Positions 24,982 to 34,600 of a stretch of DNA of 64,000 bases are shown one piece after another. Numbering within the stretch: the stretch's first letter is position 1; each line of letters starts with the position of its first letter. This DNA comes from an uncultured Bacteroidales bacterium (GTDB taxonomy: Bacteria > Bacteroidota > Bacteroidia > Bacteroidales > Bacteroidaceae), in the NCBI GenBank assembly GCA_902779165.1, contig CACZAN010000008.1, forward strand, positions 62,001 through 126,000, given 5' to 3'. The notes below the pieces were generated by a model. The model was not told the origin of the DNA. It made no database searches and saw nothing but the letters and a program-made list of their open reading frames with translations. Made by a program: the position numbers and the translations under genes.

Positions 24982-26619
24982 ATGACAAAGAGCGCATTGC
25001 AAATCGCAAGGGCTGCCTATCAGCCCAAGCTCCCCAAGGCCTTGCAAGGCCCCGTAGCAGCCAAGGAAGGGGCTGCCACACAGAGCGTTGGCGATCAAGC
25101 CAAGATTAAGGAACTCTTCCCCAACACCTATGGACTGCCCGTCATCGAATTCGTTGCAGGTCAGGCTCAGCAGAACGACCCCATCAATGTCGGTGTCATC
25201 CTCAGCGGTGGTCAGGCTCCTGGCGGCCACAACGTCATAAGCGGCCTCTTCGACGGCGTGAAGAGCAACAATCCTGCCTCGAAGCTCTACGGCTTCATCC
25301 TCGGCCCCGGCGGACTCGTAGACCACAACTATATGGAACTCACCGCCGAGATCATTGATGAGTACCGCAACACCGGTGGCTTCGATATCATAGGCAGCGG
25401 ACGCACCAAGCTGGAAAAGGAAACTCAGTTCGAGAAGGGTATCGAAATCCTGCGCGAACTGAACATCAAGGCATTGGTCATCATCGGTGGCGACGACTCC
25501 AACACCAACGCCTGCGTACTGGCTGAATACTACGCAGCCAAGAAGTATGGCGTGCAGGTCATCGGTTGCCCCAAAACCATTGATGGCGACCTAAAGAACG
25601 AGCAGATTGAAACCAGTTTCGGTTTTGATACCGCTTGCAAGACCTACAGCGAACTGATCGGTAACATCCAACGCGACTGCAACAGTGCCCGTAAATACTG
25701 GCATTTCATCAAACTGATGGGCCGTAGCGCCAGCCATATCGCTCTCGAATGTGCCCTCCAGACACAGCCCAATGTATGCCTCATCAGCGAGGAGGTGGAA
25801 GCTAAAGCCATGAGTCTTGACGACGTCGTCAACTACATTGCCGATATCGTGGCAGCACGCGCTGCTGAAGGTAATCACTACGGAACCGTACTCATCCCCG
25901 AAGGCCTCATCGAGTTTATCCCGGCTATCAAGAAGCTCATCAAGGAGCTGAATGAGGTGCTCACCGATCCCGCTACTGGCGAGCCCCGTGAGTTCGAAGG
26001 TGCAGAACAGCAGATTGCTTTCGTCAAGAGCAACATCGCTAAGGAGAACCTCGCTGTTCTCGAGAGCCTGCCTGAGGACGTAGCACGTCAGCTCTGCCTT
26101 GACCGCGACCCCCACGGCAACGTACAGGTTTCCCTTATCGAGACCGAGAAACTACTCAGCCGCATGGTAGCCAAGAAGCTGAAGGAAACCGGACGCGCTC
26201 CAAAGTTCAGCACCCAGCACCACTTCTTCGGCTACGAAGGACGCTGCGCAGCTCCCTCCAACTACGACGCCGACTACTGCTATAGCCTTGGTTTCAACGC
26301 CAGCCGCCTTATCGCTGCAGGCAAGACCGGCTATATGAGCATCATCCGTAACACCACAGCGCCTGCCGCTGAGTGGATTGCCGGTGGCGTACCCATCACG
26401 ATGATGATGAATATCGAACGCCGCAACGGTGCCGACAAGCCCGTTATCCGCAAGGCTCTCGTAGAGCTGGACGGCGCTCCTTTCAAGTACTTCGCTGCAC
26501 ACCGCGACGAATGGGCAAAGAAGACCAGCTACGTCTATCCCGGTCCTATCCAGTACTTCGGCCCCACCGAGGTCTGCGACCAGCCCACCAAAACCCTACA
26601 GTTGGAACAAGCTAAGTAA
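24982..26619 (+). CDS. pfp: Diphosphate-dependent 6-phosphofructokinase
   Basis: 545 residues, the long PPi-type enzyme. It interconverts fructose 6-phosphate and fructose 1,6-bisphosphate using pyrophosphate instead of ATP. Key motifs are GVILSGGQAPGGHN (phosphoryl-donor loop), IIGGDDSNTN (the GGDD that selects PPi over ATP), PKTIDGDLKN (catalytic Asp) and KLMGRSASHIALE. Length and motifs match the eukaryote/Bacteroidetes/spirochaete long clade. The start ATG 24982 lies 88 nt after a strong promoter. It is followed after 5 nt by the lysozyme gene. The reversible enzyme is the normal glycolytic PFK type in many Bacteroidales. Confidence 0.95.
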   Translation: MTKSALQIARAAYQPKLPKALQGPVAAKEGAATQSVGDQAKIKELFPNTYGLPVIEFVAGQAQQNDPINVGVILSGGQAPGGHNVISGLFDGVKSNNPASKLYGFILGPGGLVDHNYMELTAEIIDEYRNTGGFDIIGSGRTKLEKETQFEKGIEILRELNIKALVIIGGDDSNTNACVLAEYYAAKKYGVQVIGCPKTIDGDLKNEQIETSFGFDTACKTYSELIGNIQRDCNSARKYWHFIKLMGRSASHIALECALQTQPNVCLISEEVEAKAMSLDDVVNYIADIVAARAAEGNHYGTVLIPEGLIEFIPAIKKLIKELNEVLTDPATGEPREFEGAEQQIAFVKSNIAKENLAVLESLPEDVARQLCLDRDPHGNVQVSLIETEKLLSRMVAKKLKETGRAPKFSTQHHFFGYEGRCAAPSNYDADYCYSLGFNASRLIAAGKTGYMSIIRNTTAPAAEWIAGGVPITMMMNIERRNGADKPVIRKALVELDGAPFKYFAAHRDEWAKKTSYVYPGPIQYFGPTEVCDQPTKTLQLEQAK

Positions 26620-26624
26620 GCCGC

Positions 26625-27548
26625 TTGAATAAACACGGCACATCCTTCAAGAATGCTCCCCGCAGTTCTGCTGCGGGGGGCACTTCCTCTAAAAACCGCA
26701 GGAAGAATGCCTCCCGACGCCGCAATAAGAAGTCCACATCCCTCCTGCGGCGTGTACCAATTTGGCTCATCATCGCCGGAATCCTCGGTGCCATAGCCGT
26801 CTACATCTTCGTCCTCATTACCTTCTTCGTCGATCCCTTCTCATTCCGATGGGATGCCATCTACGGCAAAGGTGTAAACCCCGACGGTTTCGAGGTACGA
26901 GGTATAGATATCAGCCGCTATCAGGACAATATCGACTGGACACGACTGCGCAATGCAAACATCAACGGCCAACCCATAAGCTTTGCCTTCATCAAGGCTA
27001 CAGAGGGCACCGACCTCATAGACCCAAACTTCAACGAAAACTTCTACCAAGCCAAACAAAACGACATTCTAAGAGGCGCTTATCACTTCTTCAGCCCGAG
27101 AACAGATGCCCGCCAACAGGCTCGTTTTTTCCTTCGGCAAGTGCACCTCGAAGCAGGTGACCTGCCTCCTGTGCTCGATGTGGAAACACGCGGCACACTC
27201 TCGAAAGAGAAACTACAAAAAGCGGTGAAGAAATGGCTCGATGTCGTAGAACAACACTACGGCGTGAAGCCTATCATCTACACTGGCTATGCATTCAAGA
27301 TGGAGAACCTCAACGACACCATCTTTGACCAGTACCCCTACTGGATTGCCCACTACTACGTCAACGAACTGCAGTATAAAGGCCCATGGGCTTTCTGGCA
27401 GTATACCGATGTGGGACGTATCGACGGAATCGGTCACCCTGAAGGTGATTTCGTCGACTGCAACATCTTCAATGGAACACGTCAGCAGCTGCTCGAGCTC
27501 ACCATCCGAGACGAACAACTCGACAACATAGGATTACAAGAACAATGA
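26625..27548 (+). CDS. Membrane-anchored GH25 lysozyme-like muramidase
   Basis: 307 residues if the TTG at 26625 is the start; no in-frame ATG lies upstream of the catalytic domain. A short basic cytoplasmic tail (RRKNASRRRNKK) and one transmembrane helix (about 46-69) precede a GH25 domain. That domain shows GIDISRYQDNIDW, FIKATEGTDL, GAYHFF, and the catalytic pair in LDVETRG, then WQYTDVG. The family cleaves beta-1,4 bonds between MurNAc and GlcNAc, here probably on the periplasmic side. A perfect 8-bp hairpin (26658-26678, CCCCGCAG/CTGCGGGG) lies inside the first codons. The 4-bp overlap (ATGA) with the next gene indicates an operon. Confidence 0.85.
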   Translation: MNKHGTSFKNAPRSSAAGGTSSKNRRKNASRRRNKKSTSLLRRVPIWLIIAGILGAIAVYIFVLITFFVDPFSFRWDAIYGKGVNPDGFEVRGIDISRYQDNIDWTRLRNANINGQPISFAFIKATEGTDLIDPNFNENFYQAKQNDILRGAYHFFSPRTDARQQARFFLRQVHLEAGDLPPVLDVETRGTLSKEKLQKAVKKWLDVVEQHYGVKPIIYTGYAFKMENLNDTIFDQYPYWIAHYYVNELQYKGPWAFWQYTDVGRIDGIGHPEGDFVDCNIFNGTRQQLLELTIRDEQLDNIGLQEQ

Positions 27549-28528
27549 ATACTGCTAATAACGACGAACTCCGTGCAGCACACAGTTTTGTTGTATGCCT
27601 GCTCGCACTTCTTATCTCCAACTCTTCCCTCCTCGCCCAAACCCAGCTGAAGTACTCCAACTTCGACCAATGGATTACTCGCGAAATCAAGGAGAGCAAG
27701 ATTATCGGTGGCAATACCCACACCCTCTATGAGATTGGTCCCACTGGCACCTGGGATGGAAAGAAGCCTTACGTGAATCAAGGAGGCTCGCCCTGGGCAA
27801 ACAGTAATATCATGGCGAAGGTTGCAGGCGTCGTGAAGACAAATGTCACCGTCTATCCTGAGAAGCGAGGCAACGGACAATGCTGCAAACTCGTCAGTCA
27901 CATTGTGGGAGTCAAAGTGCTGGGACTCGTGAACATTCACGTCCTCGCCGCCGGCTCCATCTACTTGGGCAAGATGATAGAACCCATCACCAGCAGCTCT
28001 AATCCTTACGCCAAACTCGACTACGGCATCCCCTTCACCGACAAGCCCAAAGCCATTCAGTTCGACTACAAAGTCAAGCTCTCTGACAAGCCCGACCGTA
28101 TCCGCCAAACAGGCTTCAGTCGTGTTAAGACCATTCCAGGGAAGGATTTGCCTGGAATGAACTTCATCCTTCAGCGCCGCTGGGAAGATGCAGATGGCAA
28201 CATCTTTGCCCACCGAATTGGCACCAATGTGCATCGTTTCAACAAAGATACCGACTGGGTGAACGGAGCTAAATTCGAAATCCATTACGGCGACATCAGC
28301 AAAGAATCCTTCTTCCAACCATACATGGACCTTATCAAGGATGGAGACAACTTGAAATTTGCCGTGAACAGCAAGGGTAAGATCGTGCCAATCAAGGAAA
28401 TTGGATGGGGAACGCCTGACGAGAAGCCCACCCATCTCTGCCTTCAGTTCGTAAGCAGTTTTGGAACTGCTTACGTCGGAGCTGTAGGCACCACCCTGTG
28501 GCTCGATAACGTAAAACTCGTCTATTGA
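27545..28528 (+). CDS. Secreted PCMD-domain protein
   Basis: 327 residues. A signal-like hydrophobic stretch (SFVVCLLALLISNSSLLAQ) is followed by a beta-rich domain that I recognise as PCMD (putative carbohydrate metabolism domain, found in Bacteroidetes). It has INIHVLAAGSIYLGKM, KAIQFDYKVKLS in the middle and the closing TLWLDNVKLVY. It resembles a carbohydrate-binding jelly roll; no catalytic residues are apparent. It overlaps the lysozyme gene by 4 bp and precedes nspC by 31 bp, so the three are probably co-transcribed. Function unknown; export is likely. Confidence 0.75.
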   Translation: MNTANNDELRAAHSFVVCLLALLISNSSLLAQTQLKYSNFDQWITREIKESKIIGGNTHTLYEIGPTGTWDGKKPYVNQGGSPWANSNIMAKVAGVVKTNVTVYPEKRGNGQCCKLVSHIVGVKVLGLVNIHVLAAGSIYLGKMIEPITSSSNPYAKLDYGIPFTDKPKAIQFDYKVKLSDKPDRIRQTGFSRVKTIPGKDLPGMNFILQRRWEDADGNIFAHRIGTNVHRFNKDTDWVNGAKFEIHYGDISKESFFQPYMDLIKDGDNLKFAVNSKGKIVPIKEIGWGTPDEKPTHLCLQFVSSFGTAYVGAVGTTLWLDNVKLVY

Positions 28529-28533
28529 AGATC

Positions 28534-28585
28534 ATGAACACGCCCTATTATCTCTTCGAATGAACACGCCCTATTATCTCCTCGA
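28534..28585 (+). repeat. 26-bp tandem duplication of the nspC start
   Basis: 28534-28559 and 28560-28585 are identical except for one base. The first copy begins with an ATG and encodes MNTPYYLFE before a TGA that overlaps the ATG of nspC (ATGA), creating a 9-codon upstream cistron. Confidence 0.85.
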
Positions 28586-29846
28586 AGAAAGCCTACTGCG
28601 CCGCAACCTCGCTCTTATCAAGGATGTGGCTGATCGTTCAGGTGCCGAGATTATTCTCGCCTTCAAGGCGTTTGCCCTTTGGAAGACCTTCCCCATTTTC
28701 CGCGAGTATATTCAGCACACTACGGCCTCCAGCCCCGACGAAGCAAGACTGGCTCTTGAAGAGTTTGGTTCCCCGGCCCACACTTACTCTCCCGCTTACA
28801 CCGAGCGTGATTTCCCCACCATTCTCCGCTGCTCTTCGCACATCACCTTCAACTCCCTCTCTCAATACCAAAGGTTCAGACTCACCCCCAACTCCTCCCG
28901 TCAGGGAGGGGAGTCCTTCGGCTTGAAGGATAGTCCTGACGCGCTGCAAAGTTCTTCCATGAAGGGAAGGGAATGGGGCGGGTCTTTCGGACTGCGCGTC
29001 AACCCCGAATACAGCGAGATCGAAACAGAACTCTACAATCCCTGCGCCCCAGGATCCCGTTTTGGTGTATTGTCCAGTGACCTGCCTTCGCCCTCCGACT
29101 TCCCCGAGGACATCGAAGGCTTCCATATCCACTGTCACTGCGAGAGCAGCGCCGAAGCTTTCGCGCGCACGCTCGTACATATTATAAATAAGTTCTCTCC
29201 ATGGTTCCCGAAGCTCAAGTGGATAAACTTTGGCGGTGGCCATCTGATGACCCGCAAGGACTACAATGTTGAACTCCTGATTCAAACCCTGCGTGACTTC
29301 CACACCCGCTGGCCGCACCTTCAGATGATACTGGAACCAGGCAGCGCTTTTGCCTGGCAGACCGGCACTCTAGTGGCAAGTGTTGTTGACATCGTGGAAA
29401 ACCACGGAATCCGAACAGCAATCCTCGACGTCAGTTTCACCTGTCACATGCCCGACTGCCTTGAGATGCCGTATTATCCTGAGGTGAAGTTGAGAACAAC
29501 CAGCTCCACCACCGCCCCCTCTTATAAAGGAGGGGAATCCTCCGGTTTACAAAAGGATCTCATCGCACAGCTCGTCCCTTCCTCACGGGAGGGGTCGGAG
29601 GTGGGTCTTTATCGCCTCGGCGGCAACTCCTGCCTCAGTGGTGATTTCATGGGCACCTGGCTTTTTCCCCGCCCCCTCGCTGTCGGCGATGAGATTATCT
29701 TCGAGGATATGATACACTACACTACGGTCAAGACCACCACCTTCAACGGCGTTCATCACCCCAGTCTTGTCCTCAAGCACCTCGACGGCAGCCTCGAAGT
29801 ACTGCGCGAGTACACCTACGAAGACTATCGTGACCGCATGGACTAG
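28560..29846 (+). CDS. nspC: Carboxynorspermidine/carboxyspermidine decarboxylase
   Basis: 428 residues against roughly 380 for the family. This PLP enzyme, of the alanine-racemase-fold decarboxylases, makes spermidine or norspermidine in the alternative polyamine pathway. Motifs: ILAFKAFALW (PLP lysine), HCHCESSAEAF, LKWINFGGGHL, LEPGSAFAW, MPDCLEMPYYPE and LGGNSCLSGD. Two in-frame insertions (bases ~28878-28987 and ~29507-29610) interrupt conserved sequence: one between NSLSQYQRF and GLRVNPEYSE, the other between EMPYYPEVK and YRLGGNSCL. Both are copies of a palindrome-ended DNA repeat. Otherwise all family motifs are intact, so the enzyme may still be active. The partner carboxyspermidine dehydrogenase gene is not in the window. 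Confidence 0.92.
   Translation: MNTPYYLLEESLLRRNLALIKDVADRSGAEIILAFKAFALWKTFPIFREYIQHTTASSPDEARLALEEFGSPAHTYSPAYTERDFPTILRCSSHITFNSLSQYQRFRLTPNSSRQGGESFGLKDSPDALQSSSMKGREWGGSFGLRVNPEYSEIETELYNPCAPGSRFGVLSSDLPSPSDFPEDIEGFHIHCHCESSAEAFARTLVHIINKFSPWFPKLKWINFGGGHLMTRKDYNVELLIQTLRDFHTRWPHLQMILEPGSAFAWQTGTLVASVVDIVENHGIRTAILDVSFTCHMPDCLEMPYYPEVKLRTTSSTTAPSYKGGESSGLQKDLIAQLVPSSREGSEVGLYRLGGNSCLSGDFMGTWLFPRPLAVGDEIIFEDMIHYTTVKTTTFNGVHHPSLVLKHLDGSLEVLREYTYEDYRDRMD
28878..28987 (+). repeat. In-frame palindrome-ended element, nspC copy 1
   Basis: The left end AGACTCACCCCCAACTCCTC and the inverse of the right end (AAAGACCCGCCCCATTCCC) are imperfect terminal inverted repeats, each containing its own small palindrome. 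The centre (GGGGAGTCCTTCGGCTTGAA) is similar to that of copy 2. Confidence 0.75.
29507..29610 (+). repeat. In-frame palindrome-ended element, nspC copy 2
   Basis: The left end CCACCACCGCCCCCTC and the inverse of the right end (CCACCTCCGACCCCTC) differ at two of 16 positions. The centre GGGGAATCCTCCGGTTTA parallels copy 1. It ends GGTGGGTCTTTAT, as in dsbD. Confidence 0.75.
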
Positions 29847-29930
29847 TACGGCTATCCTTAGCAAATCCTCCCTCTTTCATCTACTTTTTGAAGAAAAATC
29901 ATCTTTTTCTTGAAAAAAAACTCCAAAAAG

Positions 29931-29962
29931 CTTGGTCAGTTCACAGAAAAGACGTACCTTTG
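29931..29962 (+). promoter_or_regulatory. Promoter of the tRNA cluster: CTTG-N20-TACCTTTG
   Basis: The -33-like CTTG is at 29931-29934 and the perfect -7 TACCTTTG at 29955-29962. The first tRNA starts 54 nt downstream. Confidence 0.7.
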
Positions 29963-30016
29963 CACCCGCAATCAGGAAGATTGCTCAAGTTCATTGACAT
30001 TCTGAACAAGTTTCAT

Positions 30017-30089
<73 letters not shown>

Positions 30090-30132
30090 CACGGAACACA
30101 AGAGAGTGAAAGACCAAGCGGTCTCTACTTCA

Positions 30133-30213
30133 GCCCAGGTGGCGGAATGGTAGACGCGCTCGTTTCAGGTGCGAGTGTTGAGAGACGTGCAGGTTCGAGT
30201 CCTGTTCTGGGCA
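30133..30213 (+). tRNA. tRNA-Leu (CAG)
   Basis: 81-nt class II tRNA starting GCCCAGGTGGCGGAATGG. The anticodon stem CTCGT/GCGAG encloses TTCAGGT (anticodon CAG), a long variable arm follows, the T-arm is CAGGTTCGAGTCCTG and the acceptor end is TCTGGGC-A. CCA is not encoded. Confidence 0.93.
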
Positions 30214-30244
30214 CAGAGAAGCTGAATCTTTCGACCTCAAACAT

Positions 30245-30328
30245 GGAGAGGTGGCGGAATTGGTAGACGCGCTACTTTGAGGGGGTAGTGTCGATTATGA
30301 CGTGGGAGTTCGAGTCTCCTCCTCTTCA
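30245..30328 (+). tRNA. tRNA-Leu (GAG)
   Basis: 84-nt class II tRNA. The acceptor GGAGAGG pairs with CCTCTTC (one G-U), the anticodon loop is TTGAGGG (anticodon GAG), the variable arm is TGTCGATTATGACG, and the T-arm is GGGAGTTCGAGTCTCCT. Confidence 0.93.
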
Positions 30329-30360
30329 CTAAACAATGTTCAGAATGTAATGAAAAGTAG

Positions 30361-30388
30361 ATGGCCACCCGCAAGGTGGCCATTTTTT
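30361..30388 (+). terminator. Intrinsic terminator of the tRNA cluster
   Basis: ATGGCCACC-CGCAA-GGTGGCCAT followed by six T residues: a perfect 9-bp stem. Confidence 0.9.
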
Positions 30389-30506
30389 GTTTCTATCATC
30401 TTTTTCGTTTTTCTTCATTTATGTTCGATTTTTCTTTTTGGTAAACAATCTTTCGATAAAGGCAGATAAAGTTTCCTGAAAATATGGTTTTTCAAACTTT
30501 TTTCAC

Positions 30507-30514
30507 TACTTTTG
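30507..30514 (+). promoter_or_regulatory. -7 box of RND operon 2 (TACTTTTG)
   Basis: Perfect TAnnTTTG, 24 nt before ATG 30539. It rules out the in-frame TTG at 30512 as a start. Confidence 0.65.
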
Positions 30515-30538
30515 CACCCACTATTTGTTACTACACGT

Positions 30539-31561
30539 ATGAAAAAGGTATTTTTAGGGTTGTTGGTGTTGATTTTTGCCAGCAGCTGTAGTGAGAAGCA
30601 ATCCCAAGGGGCCAAGGCCCCCACACGAGTTGTCACCGAGGTGGCTGGCGGAGGAGCTGAGATGTATTCCCGTCAGTATGTTGGTATCGTGGAAGAACGC
30701 GAGGCCACAGCAGTCAGTTTCACCGGTATGGGAGTTGTCAAGAGAATGCTCGTCAGCGAAGGACAGGCAGTCAGTCGCGGTCAGCTCCTCGCTGAGATGG
30801 ATGACACCCAGGCACGCAATATGCTCGCTGCTGCTGAAGCTTCGATGACCCAGGCCAACGATGCTCTCCAGCGCTATGGACTGTTGCACGAAAACGGTTC
30901 CCTACCCGAAGTACAATGGGTAGAAGTGCAGAGCAAGGTGGCTCAGGCCAAATCGCAACTGGAGTCAGCCCGCAAGAATTTGGAAGACTGCCGGTTGACA
31001 GCTCCCGTAGGTGGTGTCATAGGCCGCAAACACGTAGGAGCCGGCGAGACAGCGATGCCCTCTCAGGCCGTGGTCACAATCCTTGACATCAGCAGTGTAA
31101 AGGTGAAAGTCTCTATCCCAGAAGCTGAAATCGGGAGCATCACGTCCCACACTTCATCAAAGATTTCCGTGGAGGCTATCCATTGGAATTCTAATGGTGG
31201 CACCATTGAGAAAGGAGTGCTGGCCGACGCACTCACTCATACCTATGACATCCGGATTTTGGTCCCGAATCCAGAACGTAAGCTGCTGCCAGGAATGGTG
31301 GCCAGCGTTCAGTTCGGTGGGATGGAAGCACAGCAAGTGACGCAACAGGTGACCCTGCCGTTGACAGCCGTTCAACAGAAGACCGACGGCAGCCTTTTCG
31401 TATGGACTGTAACCTCCGACAGCACCGCCCATCGCACCCCCGTGACCATCGGAGAGACCATTGGAAACCGCATACAAATCACCTCGGGAGTAGATAGTGG
31501 ATTGCGCGTTGTCACCGAAGGCTACCAGAAACTCAGCGAAGGCACCCGGGTGGTCTTCTGA
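30539..31561 (+). CDS. RND efflux periplasmic adaptor, system 2
   Basis: 340 residues. The lipoprotein signal (VLIFASSCSEK) puts it in the periplasm on a lipid anchor. The lipoyl-like halves are GMGVVKRMLVSEGQAVSRGQ and LTAPVGGVIGRKHV, separated by a short helical hairpin (about 85-140). A beta barrel (VKVSIPEAEIGSI) and a membrane-proximal domain follow. It differs clearly from the system 1 adaptor and is shorter. It is the first gene of a three-gene efflux operon with its own promoter, separated from the tRNA genes by a terminator. Confidence 0.9.
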   Translation: MKKVFLGLLVLIFASSCSEKQSQGAKAPTRVVTEVAGGGAEMYSRQYVGIVEEREATAVSFTGMGVVKRMLVSEGQAVSRGQLLAEMDDTQARNMLAAAEASMTQANDALQRYGLLHENGSLPEVQWVEVQSKVAQAKSQLESARKNLEDCRLTAPVGGVIGRKHVGAGETAMPSQAVVTILDISSVKVKVSIPEAEIGSITSHTSSKISVEAIHWNSNGGTIEKGVLADALTHTYDIRILVPNPERKLLPGMVASVQFGGMEAQQVTQQVTLPLTAVQQKTDGSLFVWTVTSDSTAHRTPVTIGETIGNRIQITSGVDSGLRVVTEGYQKLSEGTRVVF

Positions 31562-31619
31562 TTCCAGCACCTGTTATAGCAGCAACTACTAAATAGTAAC
31601 GTAACTGTGAATATTGTCA

Positions 31620-34600
31620 ATGAAAAATATGAATTGGCTCAAGTGGCCGCTTGAAAACTATCATATCTCCCTACTCATCGTCGTCATCTTTTTCGTGTTG
31701 GGTATTTTCGGAATGTGGATGATGCCGAAAGACGAGTTTCCACCCTTCACCATACGACAAGGAGTGGTCATCGCCGTCTACCCAGGTGCAACGAGTGAGG
31801 AAGTGGAACAACAGGTGACGCGCCCGCTGGAACGTTTTCTCTTTACTTATCCGGAGGTACGCCGCGTGAAGACCACCTCAACGTCCCAAAATGGGATGGC
31901 CATCGTGCTGGTTCATCTGAACGATAACGTCAACGACAAGGACGAAGTGTGGAGCAAGATCAAGCACGGCCTGTCGCTCTTCAAGCAGAGTCTGCCCTCG
32001 GGTGTGGCTGCCCTCGTGGCCAACGATGATTTCGGCAACACGTCGGCCCTGTTGATAGCTATCGAGAGCGACCAGCGCAGCTACCGCGAGCTGCACGAAT
32101 ACAGCGATCTGCTCGGCGATCGCCTGCGTCGTATCTCATCGGTGGCGAACGTTCGCACCTATGGCGAGCAGAAGGAACAGATATCCCTCTATGTTGACCG
32201 CCAGCGTTTGCAGGCTTATGGCATTGGACAACAGATGCTTTTCTCTCACCTGCAGGCACAAGGCATCACGACCCTCAGCGGCAGCATCAGCGACGACGAC
32301 CAACAAGTGCCCATCCACATCGAATCTACAGAGAACACTGTAGAGGAAATCGCCAGCCTGATTATCTTCAGTGACCCTGTCACTGGGAAGGTCGCTCGTG
32401 TGCGCGACATAGCTAAGGTAGTCAGGGAATACGATACCGACAACGGATTTATCGAACAGGACGGGCATCCCTGTATACTCCTTTCCCTGGAGATGTCGCC
32501 GGGCAATAATATTGTGGAATACGGCCAAGAAGTGGAGAGCGTGCTCAGCCGTTTTTCTGAAGAAGAGTTGCCCGCGGACGTGAAACTCACCCGTATTGCG
32601 GACCAGCCGAAAGTCGTAGGAAGCAGCATCAACGATTTCCTTCGCGACCTGCTGCTCTCCATGGTCATCATCATTCTGGTTATGATGCTCCTCTTCCCCT
32701 TGCGCTCTGCGATTGTGGCAGCCATCACAATACCACTCAGCACCTTCATCTCCGTTTCTATTATGTACATGGCTGGAATCGAGTTGAATATTGTCACACT
32801 GGCTGCACTTATCGTGGTGCTTGGGATGGTGGTGGACAACGCGATAGTGGTCATCGACGGCTACCTCGAATACCTTCGCAAAGGCTACAATCCCAAGGCA
32901 GCAGCTATCTCCTCGGCCAAGCAGTACTTCATGCCAATGATGCTTGCAACGCTTTGCATCAGTATCATTTTCTTCCCATTATTAATTACCCTGAAGGGAG
33001 CATTCAACGACGCCTTGCAAGACTTCCCCTGGACCATCACCATCAATCTCCTTGTCTCGCTGTTCCTCGCAGTTACCGTCATCCCCTTCCTCGAGGAACA
33101 CCTTATCAAGCCCGACAAGATAAACACCAAAGGCAACGCTATCACCCAGTTCGTACAACGGACGTATGACCACGTTCTGGACTTCACCTTCCGCCACCCG
33201 TGGAGTACCATTGTGGGTGGCATCGCCGTGATTCTTCTTTCGTGCTTGCTTGTTTTGTCGCTGAAGGTTCGCGTCTTCCCCTACGCAGACCGCGATCAAT
33301 TTGCCGTGGAAATCTTCCTGCCCGAGGGTAAGGGCCTAAGCGAAACACGCCTCCTTGCCGACTCGCTGCGCAATGTTCTTCAAAAGGACGATCGCGTGAA
33401 ATGCATCACCAGCTTCATCGGCTGTTCGTCGCCCCGTTTCATGACATGTTATGCTCCTCAGATGGCAGGCCGCAACTTTGCCCAATTCATCGTGAACACA
33501 GAGTCTCATCAGGCCACTCTCGACCTCCTGGCCAAATACCAGTCAGAATGGAGCGAAGCCTTCCCTCAGGCGTATGTAAAGTTCAAGCGGTTGGATTTCC
33601 TTGAAGTGAAGGAATTGGAGTACCGGTTCTATGGTGAGGATTTGGACTCGCTGCACATTGTAGCCGAACGACTGATGGAAAAGATGCGTCAGATGCCCGA
33701 AGTGGAATGGGTGCACACCGATTTTCAGCAGCCCTTCCCCCTCATCAATGTGGAACTCGACCCTGTGGCCACAGCACAACTCGGCATCAGCCGTACTACA
33801 GCAGCCCTCGCACTCAGTGCCACCACGAATGATTTGCGCGTCGGTCAGATCTGGGAAGGCAACTACGAAATGCCTATTGTGGTGAAGGACGATGCCGACA
33901 TGACTTTCTCTGATGTCAGCGACCTCGGTATTTCCACTCCAATGGCCCTGCTCTCGGCGGGGTTGGGAAATGCGAACACCACGGTACCCCTTCGCCAGAT
34001 AGCCCGCGTGAGTCCCGTCTGGAGCGAGAACCGCATCATGCACCACGGCGGCGAACGATGCATCACCGTCACGGCAGAATTCGCCAATGGCGTCTATGCC
34101 GCCCCTGTGGAACGCCGCATCGCAGATATCATGGAACAAGACATTGAGTTGCCTCAGGGCGTTCGTTCTGAGGTGGGCGGCGAGATAGAATACGATGCCG
34201 AAGCGCTGCCGATGATCTTCGGAGGTGTTGCCATTTCGATGGTCATCGTGTTCTTTTTCCTACTCTTTAATTTCAGGAAATACGGCATCACCATCATTTG
34301 TATGGCAGCCATGGGACTTATGATTCCCGGAACACTCATCGGCCTTGCCCTGATGAATCGCACCCTGGGCCTGACCTCCATTATGGGCGTTATCACGCTG
34401 ATAGGAATGATCATGCGTAATGAAATCCTCATCTTCGAACATGCCAACGACTTGCTGAAAGGCAAAGACCCGAAGGTCATGGGACGCGATGCATATAATG
34501 ACGCCGTGCGCCAGGCCGCCTATGATGCCGGCAAGCGCCGTATGGTCCCTATCTTCCTCACTACTGCCACGACAGCCGTGGGCGTAGTTCCGATGATTAT

